Positions 34,846 through 42,722 of a DNA stretch of 64,000 bases are shown one piece after another; positions within the stretch are counted from its first letter, which is position 1, and each line of letters opens with the position of its first letter. Source of the DNA: Paenibacillus pedocola (lineage in GTDB: Bacteria > Bacillota > Bacilli > Paenibacillales > Paenibacillaceae). Below the pieces are notes generated by a model. It made no database searches. It was not told where the DNA came from and saw nothing but the letters and a program-made list of their open reading frames with translations. The stretch covers positions 4,588,001-4,652,000 of the forward strand of contig NZ_CP134223.1 of assembly GCF_031599675.1 (NCBI RefSeq). Direction: 5' to 3'. A program made the position numbers and the translations under genes.

Positions 34846-37800
34846 GCCAATTTACCTCCTTCATTTTACGTACGGCTACGTAGACATCCCGCTGGTTGCC
34901 GATTGGACCATAGTAGTTAAAACCGTAGCTGAGCTGAGCGTATCCGCCGACCATCTGGGTAGGCTTCAGATGAATTCGGGTAGGCGCATTGTGGCTTCCG
35001 CCGCGGGTATCCGTGATTTCGGAACCCGGTACTTGAATGTGCTTGTCCTGAGCGTGGTACATAAACATAGTGCCTCTCGGCATCCGGTGACTGACAACAG
35101 CACGTGCAGTTACGACACCGTTCCGGTTATAAACTTCGAGCCAGTCATTATCTGCAATATCATGGGCCGCAGCATCCTCATTGTTGATCCATACGGTCGG
35201 ACCGCCGCGGAACAACGTCAGCATGTGCTGGTTATCCTGGTAGGTCGAGTGGATATTCCACTTGCCATGCGGCGTTAAATATCTCAGGACCAGTGCATCC
35301 TGTCCGCCCTTCACTTCCTTGTCGCGCGGCCCGAAGACCATCGGCGGCAGGGTGGGCTTGTAGACCGGCAGGGATTCGCCAAACTGCTGGAAGATCTCAT
35401 GGTCTATATAGAAATGCTGTCTTCCCGTCAGGGTACGGAACGGAACGAGCCGTTCGATATTGGTGGTGAATGGTGAATAACGCCGCCCCTGCTTGTTCGA
35501 ACCGCTGAATACCGGTGTCGGAATGACTTCCCTCGGCTGGGCGGTGATGCTCTGGAACGTAATCTTCTCTGCCGCCCGGTCTGCCGAGATATCCCGTAGC
35601 TCTACGCCGGAATCCTTCTCCGCCGAAGCGTAAGCCTTCTGGGATACACGGCCGTTGGTAGCCGAAGACAGGTGAAGAATTGTATCTGCGGCCTGGCGGG
35701 CGGTTTGCAGCTTCGGCAGGCCGTTTTTGATCGTTTCGTCGAAATAAACGCCGCTGAGCCGTTTCAGCTCCTCATATTCTTCGGCGACAGAGAAGCTGAT
35801 TCCGTGTGCACCTGCCTTACCGGTTATGAGGTTTGGCCCGAGTGAGATGTACTTATCATGGATTTTGGTATAATCACGTTCGACAATGCTGAGATTCGGC
35901 ATGGTTTTGCCAGGGATCGCGTCCACTTCGCCTTTGGCCCAGTCTTTGACCAGACCCATCGGCTGGGAAATCTCACTTATGGAATCGTGGCCCAGCGGTG
36001 TAGCGACAAGGTCTTTATAGACGCCGGGCAGATGGGATTTTGCCATTTCGGAGAATACCTCTGCCAGCTGGCGGTAAATATCCCAGTCTGAACGGGATTC
36101 CCACAGCGGATTGACAGCCGGATTAAACGGATGCACGAACGGATGCATGTCGGTTGACGACAGGTCAGTTTTCTCATACCAGGTTGCGGCCGGCAGCACG
36201 ATATCTGCATAGAGTGGTGTTGTGGTCATCCGGAAATCCAGCGCAACCATGAGATCGAGCTTGCCTTCGACATCCTCCCGCCAGATGATCTCCTCCGGTT
36301 TCTGTTCTTCATTCGGCTCAGCCAGCAGCCCGTCGGAGGCTCCGAGCAGATGCTTCATGAAGTATTCCTGCCCTTTGGCGGAGCTTGAAATCAGATTCGA
36401 GCGCCAGATGAACAGAGAACGCGGGAAGTTCTCCGGAGCGCCGGGGTCTTCCACAGCAAAGCGGGTTTTCCGTGATTTAATCTCTTCCAGAGTGTGGCTG
36501 ACAATCTCGGCATTGGTCTTTTTGCCCTGCTGTGCAGCCTCTTCAGCGAACAGAAGACTGTTCTTGTTGAATTGCGGGAAGGACGGCAGCCAGCCGAGCC
36601 GTGCAGCCAGCACATTATAGTCAGCCGGATGCTGGTAAGCGACATCTCCGCCCGTCGGGGATTTCAGCGAATCCGTTCCGCTCTCCTCATATCGCCACTG
36701 CTCAGTTGCAAAGTAGAAGAATGAGGTCGCATTCTGCTGACGCGCCGGACCCTGCCAGTCCTTGGCAAAAGCCACCGTTGACCAGCCCTCAATCGGACGG
36801 CATTTCTCCTGGCCGACATAATGCGCCCAGCCGCCGCCGTTGACGCCTTGGGAAGCGGTCAAGACCACCAGATTCAGAATCGAACGATAGATGGTATCGC
36901 TGTTGAACCAGTGGTTGATGCCTGCACCCATGATGATCATGGACCGTCCGCCTGTATCAATCGCATTCTGGGCAAATTCGCGGGCGATTTGCACCACGAC
37001 ACTCGCTTTTACAGTCGTAATCTTCTCCTGCCATGCAGGAGTGTAATGAGAGGACTCATCCTCATAACCCTTGGCATTCAGCGGACTTTCTGTACGCACG
37101 ACACCATACTGGCTCATCATCAGATCATAGACTGTAGCGACATAACGCTCTGTTCCGTCAGCCAGCCGCATTTTGCGGACCGGAATCATCCGCCGGAACG
37201 TGCCGTTGCCGGCATTGTCGAAGTACGGGAACACAATTTCCGTCCACTCTTCCCCGTGGCCTTCGATGCTCAGTGCCGGTTCCACTGTGCTGCCGTCTTC
37301 ATTTTCAAGGATCAGGTTCCACTTCTTGCCCTCTTCCCAGCGCTGCCCCATGGTTCCATTAGGAACGATCACCTGGCCGGTGGCCTCATCGAAGATTACC
37401 GGCTTCCAGTCAGAGTGCGGCGAAGCCTCTCCAATATCACTAGCCCGTAGGAAACGTCCGCCCTTGAGTGCATCCTCATGGGGGTCAAGCAGAATCAGAA
37501 ACGGCATGTCTGTATATTGCTTCGCATAATTCAGGAACATCGGCTCCTGACGTTCCTGGTAGAACTCATTCAGGATGACATGCGTCATGGCCTGGGCAAG
37601 CGCAGCATCCGTACCGGGATTCGGCGCCAGCCAGTTATCGGCGAATTTGACGTTCTCTGCGAGATCCGGCGCCACCGACACGACTTTGGTTCCCTTATAG
37701 CGCACTTCTGTCATAAAGTGGGCATCCGGTGTCCGGGTAAGCGGCACATTCGAGCCCCACATCATCAGGTAACCGGCATTGTACCAGTCCGAGGATTCCG

Positions 37801-38509
37801 GTACATCCGTCTGCTCGCCCCAAATTTGCGGCGAAGCCGGCGGAAGATCGGCATACCAGTCATAGAAGCTCAGCATTTGACCGCCCAGGAGCGAGATGAA
37901 CCGTGCACCCGATGCGTAGCTGACCATCGACATGGCCGGAATCGGCGTGAAGCCGGCGATGCGGTCAGGGCCGTATTTCCGGATCGTATAGATCAGCTGT
38001 GCCGAAATGAGGCGAAGTGCGTCGTCCCAGGCCACACGAATATGGCCGCCTTTGCCGCGTGCCTGCTTGTAGAGGGTAGCCTTCTCGGGATTCTCCACAA
38101 TACTGGCCCAGGCGTCGACGTAATTGTCATGCTCCTTCAGGGCCGTCTGCCACAAGCGCCACAGCTTTCCTCTGATGTAGGGATATTTCACCCGTAAAGG
38201 GCTGTATTCGTACCATGAAAATGTAGCTCCGCGGGGACAGCCGCGCGGTTCGAATTCCGGCATATCCGGCCCGCAGGAAGGATAATCGATCTGCTGGTTC
38301 TCCCAGGTAATGATTCCGTTCTTCACAAACACCTTCCAGCTGCATGAGCCTGTACAGTTGACTCCGTGTGTGGTGCGGACTACTTTATCGTGAGACCAGC
38401 GCTGGCGGTACATATTCTCCCAATCTCTGTTTTTCTCCTCAAGAATGGACCAGTTCCCGGAATAGCTTTCAACCGGTTTAAAAAAGTTAAGGCCGTATTT
38501 TTTCTTCAT
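34835..38509 (-). CDS. narG: Respiratory nitrate reductase alpha subunit (molybdoprotein)
   Basis: Catalytic subunit of 1224 residues reducing nitrate to nitrite with a bis-molybdopterin guanine dinucleotide cofactor. The FS0 cluster motif with its unusual His ligand is in THGVNCTGSCSWKVF, and the Mo-ligating Asp lies in VPESSDWYNAGY. There is no twin-arginine signal, consistent with a cytoplasm-facing enzyme. The ATG at 38509 follows AGGAG by about 12 bases. It is first in the operon narGHJI-nreABC-hemerythrin and is preceded by a pair of NreC-like boxes. Confidence 0.97.
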   Translation of the reverse strand: MKKKYGLNFFKPVESYSGNWSILEEKNRDWENMYRQRWSHDKVVRTTHGVNCTGSCSWKVFVKNGIITWENQQIDYPSCGPDMPEFEPRGCPRGATFSWYEYSPLRVKYPYIRGKLWRLWQTALKEHDNYVDAWASIVENPEKATLYKQARGKGGHIRVAWDDALRLISAQLIYTIRKYGPDRIAGFTPIPAMSMVSYASGARFISLLGGQMLSFYDWYADLPPASPQIWGEQTDVPESSDWYNAGYLMMWGSNVPLTRTPDAHFMTEVRYKGTKVVSVAPDLAENVKFADNWLAPNPGTDAALAQAMTHVILNEFYQERQEPMFLNYAKQYTDMPFLILLDPHEDALKGGRFLRASDIGEASPHSDWKPVIFDEATGQVIVPNGTMGQRWEEGKKWNLILENEDGSTVEPALSIEGHGEEWTEIVFPYFDNAGNGTFRRMIPVRKMRLADGTERYVATVYDLMMSQYGVVRTESPLNAKGYEDESSHYTPAWQEKITTVKASVVVQIAREFAQNAIDTGGRSMIIMGAGINHWFNSDTIYRSILNLVVLTASQGVNGGGWAHYVGQEKCRPIEGWSTVAFAKDWQGPARQQNATSFFYFATEQWRYEESGTDSLKSPTGGDVAYQHPADYNVLAARLGWLPSFPQFNKNSLLFAEEAAQQGKKTNAEIVSHTLEEIKSRKTRFAVEDPGAPENFPRSLFIWRSNLISSSAKGQEYFMKHLLGASDGLLAEPNEEQKPEEIIWREDVEGKLDLMVALDFRMTTTPLYADIVLPAATWYEKTDLSSTDMHPFVHPFNPAVNPLWESRSDWDIYRQLAEVFSEMAKSHLPGVYKDLVATPLGHDSISEISQPMGLVKDWAKGEVDAIPGKTMPNLSIVERDYTKIHDKYISLGPNLITGKAGAHGISFSVAEEYEELKRLSGVYFDETIKNGLPKLQTARQAADTILHLSSATNGRVSQKAYASAEKDSGVELRDISADRAAEKITFQSITAQPREVIPTPVFSGSNKQGRRYSPFTTNIERLVPFRTLTGRQHFYIDHEIFQQFGESLPVYKPTLPPMVFGPRDKEVKGGQDALVLRYLTPHGKWNIHSTYQDNQHMLTLFRGGPTVWINNEDAAAHDIADNDWLEVYNRNGVVTARAVVSHRMPRGTMFMYHAQDKHIQVPGSEITDTRGGSHNAPTRIHLKPTQMVGGYAQLSYGFNYYGPIGNQRDVYVAVRKMKEVNWLEN

Positions 38510-38580
38510 CGATTACGAACACTCCTTTGCAGAATGAAGGACATGGAAGCGTAAGAGCATACAATCATTCAATTAATACC

Positions 38581-38586
38581 ATTATG
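38581..38586 (-). promoter_or_regulatory. Predicted -10 of narG promoter
   Basis: CATAAT on the minus strand, 24 bases downstream of the proximal NreC-like box, nearly the same geometry as at narK. TATTAA at 38573-38578 is an alternative. Confidence 0.4.
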
Positions 38587-38610
38587 GATCTACCAGGCTG
38601 CGCTTCCCAT

Positions 38611-38624
38611 TAGGGAAACACCTA
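38611..38624. promoter_or_regulatory. NreC-like box, narG proximal
   Basis: TAGGGAAACACCTA; nine of ten defined positions match TAGGG-N4-CCCTA. Confidence 0.65.
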
Positions 38625-38631
38625 TTGTGCC

Positions 38632-38645
38632 TCGGGAATTCCCTT
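38632..38645. promoter_or_regulatory. NreC-like box, narG distal
   Basis: TCGGGAATTCCCTT, with the core palindrome GGGAATTCCC. It starts 21 bp upstream of the proximal box, giving a tandem pair like that at narK. Confidence 0.55.
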
Positions 38646-38660
38646 GATCTGAATAAAAAG

Positions 38661-38691
38661 CAAAAAAGCTTTCCTCACGGGGAGAAAAGCT
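38661..38691 (-). terminator. Minus-strand terminator between narG and hemerythrin control regions
   Basis: On the minus strand: AGCTTTTCTC-CCCGT-GAGGAAAGCT followed by six T. It insulates the narG promoter from transcripts arriving from the nsrR side. Confidence 0.6.
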
Positions 38692-38729
38692 CTGTTCTGG
38701 GGAAGCAAATTTCAAGACGGCAGCTCTAT

Positions 38730-38743
38730 TAGGGACTTCCCTC
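38730..38743. promoter_or_regulatory. NreC-like box, hemerythrin distal
   Basis: TAGGGACTTCCCTC; nine of ten defined positions match TAGGG-N4-CCCTA. Confidence 0.6.
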
Positions 38744-38751
38744 TTTGTTGG

Positions 38752-38765
38752 CCGGGGAACTCCTT
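38752..38765. promoter_or_regulatory. NreC-like box, hemerythrin proximal (degenerate)
   Basis: CCGGGGAACTCCTT retains GGG-N4 and CCT only. It starts exactly 22 bp after the better box, repeating the tandem spacing seen at narK and narG. Confidence 0.4.
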
Positions 38766-38794
38766 ACCGGGAATTTCACTACTAATCTGTGTGC

Positions 38795-38800
38795 TATACT
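38795..38800 (+). promoter_or_regulatory. Predicted -10 of the plus-strand hemerythrin promoter
   Basis: TATACT, 29 bases after the proximal box. It gives a leader of about 120 bases before the ATG at 38927. Confidence 0.45.
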
Positions 38801-38814
38801 GACAAGTGGAATGG

Positions 38815-38905
38815 CTTTACCGTCCTCTTTTGAAGACGGTACCGTTTCCGCGAGAAATAGAAGGATCATTTATCAGGTGAAACAAATAAATTCTTATATT
38901 TTCAA
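38815..38905 (+). repeat. Leader element upstream of hemerythrin
   Basis: Hairpin TACCGTC/GACGGTA followed by CCGTTTCCGCGAGAAATAG, AAGGAT and an AT-rich segment. The same arrangement occurs at 29047-29135. It lies wholly in the predicted 5' leader, so it may be a structured or protein-binding mRNA element. Confidence 0.5.
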
Positions 38906-38926
38906 AAAACGAGAGGATGAAGCCTC

Positions 38927-39346
38927 ATGCCAGGACCATCACTACGCCAGCTGCACGCCCATCATGCCATTCATCAGGGCGGGCTGTCCGGTGCTGTAGC
39001 CAAGACCGAAGAAGTGGAGGAGCTGCTGGAAGCGAGGGAATTCGAAGTGGCGCGGCAGGCCGCCGATCATTTGATCGAGTACTGGGAGACGCGGATTCTC
39101 AGCCATGCCGACGCGGAAGAAGACGGATTCTATCAGGAAATGGCCGAGAAAAATCCTAATCTGCAGGACGCTGTTATACTGCTTACACGTGATCATGAAT
39201 TATTGCGGATCATCGTAAAAGATGTGAAAGCACGGCTCGCGGAAGAAGGCCTCACACCTGAGGTTCTTCAACAGTTCCATGCGATGCTGGTGGTGAACGC
39301 CATTCATAGCCGGGAGGAAGAACGTCTTCTGTTTGAGGAAGCGTGA
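38927..39346 (+). CDS. Hemerythrin-domain protein (divergent from narG)
   Basis: A 139-residue protein with hemerythrin-type ligands: LHAHHAIHQGG, LIEYWETRILSHADAEEDGFY, LTRDHELL and NAIHSREEERLLFEE. It is a second di-iron oxygen/NO-reactive protein in the nitrate region and is only loosely similar to the one closing the nar operon. The ATG at 38927 follows GAGAGG by ten bases. It is divergent from narG, with its own NreC-like boxes. Its last 95 bp overlap the nsrR 3' end on the opposite strand. Confidence 0.82.
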   Translation: MPGPSLRQLHAHHAIHQGGLSGAVAKTEEVEELLEAREFEVARQAADHLIEYWETRILSHADAEEDGFYQEMAEKNPNLQDAVILLTRDHELLRIIVKDVKARLAEEGLTPEVLQQFHAMLVVNAIHSREEERLLFEEA

Positions 39347-39788
39347 CCTCGTTCTGCGGCTGCAGAATGGCACGCAAGTCATCTTTGTTGACCAGCAGAT
39401 CCTGCAGTGTATATTCATCCAGCACCTGCAGATAGGCTTGAAGGGCTCTGCCCAGCACACCTTTAAGTCCACATACCGGGGAGATCGGACAGCTGCCGCC
39501 TGCGGGATTGAAGCATTCGACTAGATAAAAGTCGTCTTCCATCCGCCGGACGACCTCCCCGACGTTTATATCCCGGGGTTCAAGAGCAAGACGTATTCCT
39601 CCCTTTCTTCCTCTCACAGTTTCTATGTATCCCGCCTTTCCCAACTCGTGCGAGACCTTCATTAAATGATTTTTGGATATCTGATAAGCATTTGAAATTT
39701 CCTGTATCGTTGACAGCTCATCCCGCTTTTTCGCTCCAAGATAGATAAGAATCCGCAATGAAAAATCAGTGTACAACGTCAGTCTCAT
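39252..39788 (-). CDS. nsrR: Rrf2-family nitric oxide-sensing repressor
   Basis: A 178-residue Rrf2 regulator with a [2Fe-2S] or [4Fe-4S] cluster that NO destroys. The winged helix reads STIQEISNAYQISKNHLMKV. The three Cys are at 92, 100 and 106 (ECFNPAGGSCPISPVCG), the same positions as in B. subtilis NsrR. It is about 30 residues longer than usual: the tail after DDLRAIL (to VEEPQV) lies over the convergent hemerythrin gene. It is divergent from hmp, which it should repress. No terminator follows directly on its strand. Confidence 0.92.
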   Translation of the reverse strand: MRLTLYTDFSLRILIYLGAKKRDELSTIQEISNAYQISKNHLMKVSHELGKAGYIETVRGRKGGIRLALEPRDINVGEVVRRMEDDFYLVECFNPAGGSCPISPVCGLKGVLGRALQAYLQVLDEYTLQDLLVNKDDLRAILQPQNEVTLPQTEDVLPPGYEWRSPPASHGTVEEPQV

Positions 39789-39866
39789 ATTTATCTCCGA
39801 TCGCTAGGTATAGTAAGTGATATTTATTACAGATACTATCATAAATATTGTCCATTTTGTTAAAGT

Positions 39867-39883
39867 GGTATTTTAAATATATC
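39867..39883. promoter_or_regulatory. Predicted NsrR operator upstream of hmp
   Basis: GGTATTTTAAATATATC, close to the NsrR site ATGTATTTTAAATACAT, located between the divergent nsrR and hmp genes. An inverted ATATTTAT/ATAAATAT pair lies just upstream. Confidence 0.6.
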
Positions 39884-39931
39884 TTTTAATTTAAAATGAG
39901 TATATATTAATTTTGTAATAATTGAGAGGGG

Positions 39932-41122
39932 ATGAACATTATTTTATCACAACAAACCCGTGACATTGTCAAATCAACAGCGCCAGTCCTGGCAGAACAT
40001 GGAACAACCATTACCACCGTCTTTTACCGGAATTTGTTCGAAGCCCACCCTGAATTGCTAAATGTATTTAACCATGCCAACCAGGCGCAAGGCCGCCAGC
40101 AGGCGGCACTCGCTAATGCGGTGTACGCAGCGGCTGTCCACATCGATAACCTTGAGAATATTCTGCCGGCCGTAGTCCAGATTGCACACAAGCATGTCAG
40201 TCTCGGTATCAAGCCGGAGCATTACCCAATCGTAGGTGAATTTCTGCTGAAGGCGATCAAGGAAGTGCTGGGCGATGCAGCTACGGATGAGATTCTTACT
40301 GCTTGGGAAGAAGCCTACGGTGTCATCGCTGATGCCTTTATCGGTGTCGAAGACAGCATGTATAAAGAAGCACGCGAGCAGGAAAACGGCTGGAACTTCT
40401 TCAAACCGTTCACCGTTGCACGTAAAGTACAGGAGAGCGGAAACATTACATCGTTTTATCTGAAGCCTGCGGACGGCTCTAATGTACCGGATTATAAAGC
40501 AGGCCAGTATATCTCAGTACGTGTGCTGATTCCAGGCGAAAAATATACAATGATCCGCCAATACAGCCTGTCCCAGGCTCCAAAACCGGATGAATTCCGT
40601 ATCTCCGTAAAACGTGAAGAGGCAAATGATCCGAATGGTGTCGTCTCCGTATATCTTCACAATCAGGTCAATGAAGGAGACACCCTTGAGGTCAGTGCCC
40701 CTGCCGGTGAATTCTTGCTGGATGCCACCAAAACTACACCCGTTGCGTTCATCTCCGGCGGCGTAGGCATTACACCGATGATAAGTATGTTTGAGACCGT
40801 TGCCACTGTAACGCCGGACCGGCCGACGGTATTCCTGCACTCTGCACGGAACGAAGCGCTCGCCGCTTTCACCCAGGATGTGGAGAAGCATGCAGCAGCC
40901 ATGAGCAATGTCAAGACCAGAACCTTCTTCTCCGGCGGCCCGGACGGCGTCATTACAGGAGAAACCCTGAAGAATTATGTGGACGTTACCGGTGATGCGT
41001 ATGTTTGCGGTCCGGTGCCCTTTATGGAAGCCATGATCCGTGAGCTGCATGCACTTGGAATGAAGGAAGAACAAATTCATTATGAGTTTTTCGGCCCGGC
41101 CCTGCAATTGGACAATCACTAG
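39932..41122 (+). CDS. hmp: Flavohemoprotein (nitric oxide dioxygenase)
   Basis: Converts NO to nitrate with O2 and NAD(P)H. Domains: globin (about 1-140; proximal heme His in IAHKHVSLG), FAD-binding (about 155-260; RQYSLS) and NAD-binding (about 265-396; ISGGVGITPMISM, YVCGPVPFM). The 396-residue length is standard. The ATG at 39932 directly abuts its GAGAGGGG with no spacer, and homologues often begin at LSQQT, so an ATT at 39941 is a conceivable non-standard start. It is divergent from nsrR with a predicted NsrR box between, so induction by NO is expected. Confidence 0.95.
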   Translation: MNIILSQQTRDIVKSTAPVLAEHGTTITTVFYRNLFEAHPELLNVFNHANQAQGRQQAALANAVYAAAVHIDNLENILPAVVQIAHKHVSLGIKPEHYPIVGEFLLKAIKEVLGDAATDEILTAWEEAYGVIADAFIGVEDSMYKEAREQENGWNFFKPFTVARKVQESGNITSFYLKPADGSNVPDYKAGQYISVRVLIPGEKYTMIRQYSLSQAPKPDEFRISVKREEANDPNGVVSVYLHNQVNEGDTLEVSAPAGEFLLDATKTTPVAFISGGVGITPMISMFETVATVTPDRPTVFLHSARNEALAAFTQDVEKHAAAMSNVKTRTFFSGGPDGVITGETLKNYVDVTGDAYVCGPVPFMEAMIRELHALGMKEEQIHYEFFGPALQLDNH

Positions 41123-41219
41123 TTCTGTGAGTCTGGTCACCCAGGCTCCTTTCCCGCTTGCGTTATGCTTTCTGTAAAGATGCCGTTTATGGCAAGTAAG
41201 GTTTACAGGGGGATGCAAA

Positions 41220-41756
41220 ATGGAAAAGGTAGCTGTCAATTATGAGAAAATGTATTATGGATTTCCGGTTATTCTGGTGAGCTTTTACGATGTCAATGGA
41301 CTCCCGAATGTGACAACAATTTCTTCCTCTTACACGTTGAAGGACATGGTTGTCCTTGGATTCAGCAGCAAGGGTTATGCCATCAGTCAGATTAAAGAGG
41401 TCCGTGATTTTGTAATCAATGTGCCTGACCGTTCGATGATGGACGCCATCAGCTATTGCGGAACGAATACTGGTTATGACCTCAATAAATTCGATAATGT
41501 AAATCTGACGCATGTCAAATCACAATCCGTTAACGCCCCGATGATCCAGGAGTGTCCAATCGCCATTGAATGTACACTGTCTGATATTATCGAACGGGAG
41601 CAGTTCAAAGGCATAACCAATATCCTGGCCCAAATCAAAGGCAGATTTGTCGCAAAGGAATATCTGAACGATGATGGCGGGCTGCAGTCCTCGGAATTCG
41701 ATAATGTTCTTTATATCGGGGATGGACGTCAGAAGGGATTCAGATATATGCAGTAG
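41220..41756 (+). CDS. Flavin reductase-like FMN-binding protein
   Basis: A 178-residue protein of the split-barrel flavin reductase-like family (YGFPVILVSFYDVNGLPNVTT, VLGFSSKGYAISQIKEVRDFVINVP). It should bind FMN, and related proteins reduce flavins or act on small electrophiles. The ATG at 41220 follows GGGGGATGCAAA. It lies 97 bp after hmp, ends at a very strong bidirectional hairpin, and may be co-expressed with hmp. The actual substrate is not evident. Confidence 0.82.
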   Translation: MEKVAVNYEKMYYGFPVILVSFYDVNGLPNVTTISSSYTLKDMVVLGFSSKGYAISQIKEVRDFVINVPDRSMMDAISYCGTNTGYDLNKFDNVNLTHVKSQSVNAPMIQECPIAIECTLSDIIEREQFKGITNILAQIKGRFVAKEYLNDDGGLQSSEFDNVLYIGDGRQKGFRYMQ

Positions 41757-41778
41757 ATTGAACAATTTTAGATAGTTG

Positions 41779-41838
41779 AAAAAGCACACGGGCCGCTTCC
41801 CGGATCTAAGGTGATCCTGGGGCGGCCCGTGTGCTTTT
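41779..41838. terminator. Strong bidirectional terminator
   Basis: Stem of about 17 bp: AAAAGCACACGGGCCGC pairs with GCGGCCCGTGTGCTTTT, with a further inner stem (GGATC/GATCC). It ends the flavin reductase gene and, on the other strand, the Crp/Fnr-DUF488 transcript. Confidence 0.85.
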
Positions 41839-42688
41839 AACGGGAAAGAAGCCATTTATACAGTACAGCTGCATGATTGTGCATGGAGTCTTTAGCGGCA
41901 TACACCAACGTAACTTGTTGTTCCAGCGCCCGCTTATTGATCTTTGCAGCAAGGCTTTCGCGCTCCGGCTCCTCCTCCAGTTCCCTGATATAGCGGTCAC
42001 TGAATGCCGCAAACCGCTCCGGCATTTGGCCGAACCATTTGTGCAGCTCCGGGCTGGGGGCAATATCCTTGATCCACTCGTCGATTGCGGCCTCCTGTTT
42101 CGAATCCGGCACGACAGCGCAGAATCAAAGGGAAAAATCCCGTTAATCTCGCCCATCCGGCACGTCATCGCAAAATCAAAGGGAAAAATCCCGTTGATTT
42201 CGCTAATCCGGCACGACAGCGCAGAATCAAAGGGAAAAATCCCGTTGATTTCGCTAATCCGGCACGTCATCGCAGAATCAAAGGGAAAAATCCCATTAAT
42301 CTCACCAATACGGCACGTCATCGCAGAATCAAAGGGAAAAATCCCGTTAATCTCGCCCATCCGGCACGTCATCGCAGAATCAAAGGGAAAAATCCCGTTA
42401 ATCTCGCCCATCCGGCACGACAGCGCAGAATCAAAGGGAAAAATCCCGTTGATCTCGCCCATCCGGCACGATATCTCAGAATCAAAGGGAAAAATCCCGT
42501 TGATCTCGCCCATCCGGCACGATATCTCAGAATCAAAGGGAAAAATCCCGTTGATCTCGCCCATCCGGATGGCGACGGAATCAAAGGTACTTTTACCGTT
42601 CAATCCATCGAATAATTCCGCGCGGCCACAGCCTGTCTACAAGTATCCGGTACCCGTCCTCCGGTGCAGCCGGCTCATACATCCGCAT
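41837..42688 (-). pseudogene. DUF488 gene split by a tandem-repeat insertion
   Basis: The N-terminal part (42688 down to 42614) reads MRMYEPAAPEDGYRILVDR then LWPRGI. The C-terminal part (42103 to 41837) reads SKQEAAIDEWIKDIAPSPEL and on to DSMHNHAAVLYKWLLSR. Together they make one ordinary DUF488 protein of about 115 residues. Between them lies 510 bp containing the 51-bp repeat array. The N-terminal frame meets a TAA nine codons after GI, so the joined protein cannot be made. DUF488 has no clear function; the RLWPRG motif is its hallmark. It follows the Crp/Fnr gene and was probably the operon's last gene. Confidence 0.8.
42104..42613. repeat. 51-bp tandem repeat array inside DUF488
   Basis: Nine full 51-bp units start every 51 bases from 42123 (core AATCAAAGGGAAAAATCCC), and a tenth, diverged unit starts at 42582. 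Each contains a small GGG-AAAAAT-CCC hairpin. Read on the minus strand in one frame, each unit encodes 17 residues of the form FDS-x-x-x-CR-x-x-EINGIFP. The units differ mainly by synonymous or conservative changes in that frame (ATC/ATT, AAC/AAT, GAG/GAA). The insertion is 510 bp, ten times 51, and sits between the GI and SK codons of the DUF488 gene. Confidence 0.9.
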
Positions 42689-42722
42689 CAGGCATATCCG
42701 GTAAGGATGGGCAGCCGATGGC

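Noticed and set aside
38745..38999. 84-codon frame upstream of hemerythrin as a gene
   Set aside because: It covers the promoter and leader elements and overlaps the better-supported hemerythrin start.
42123..42581. Possible CRISPR array because of regular repeats
   Set aside because: The 51-bp units are contiguous tandem copies with only scattered substitutions; there are no unique spacers and no cas genes nearby.
41806..42603. 265-codon minus frame across the array as an intact gene
   Set aside because: Its TTG start lacks a ribosome-binding site, and its C-terminal part is the wrong frame of DUF488. Only the repeat section looks coding-like.
42085..42615. Plus-strand reading frame through the 51-bp repeats as a gene
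   Set aside because: Unit length divisible by three keeps several frames open. Variation is less conservative in this frame and there is no ribosome-binding site.
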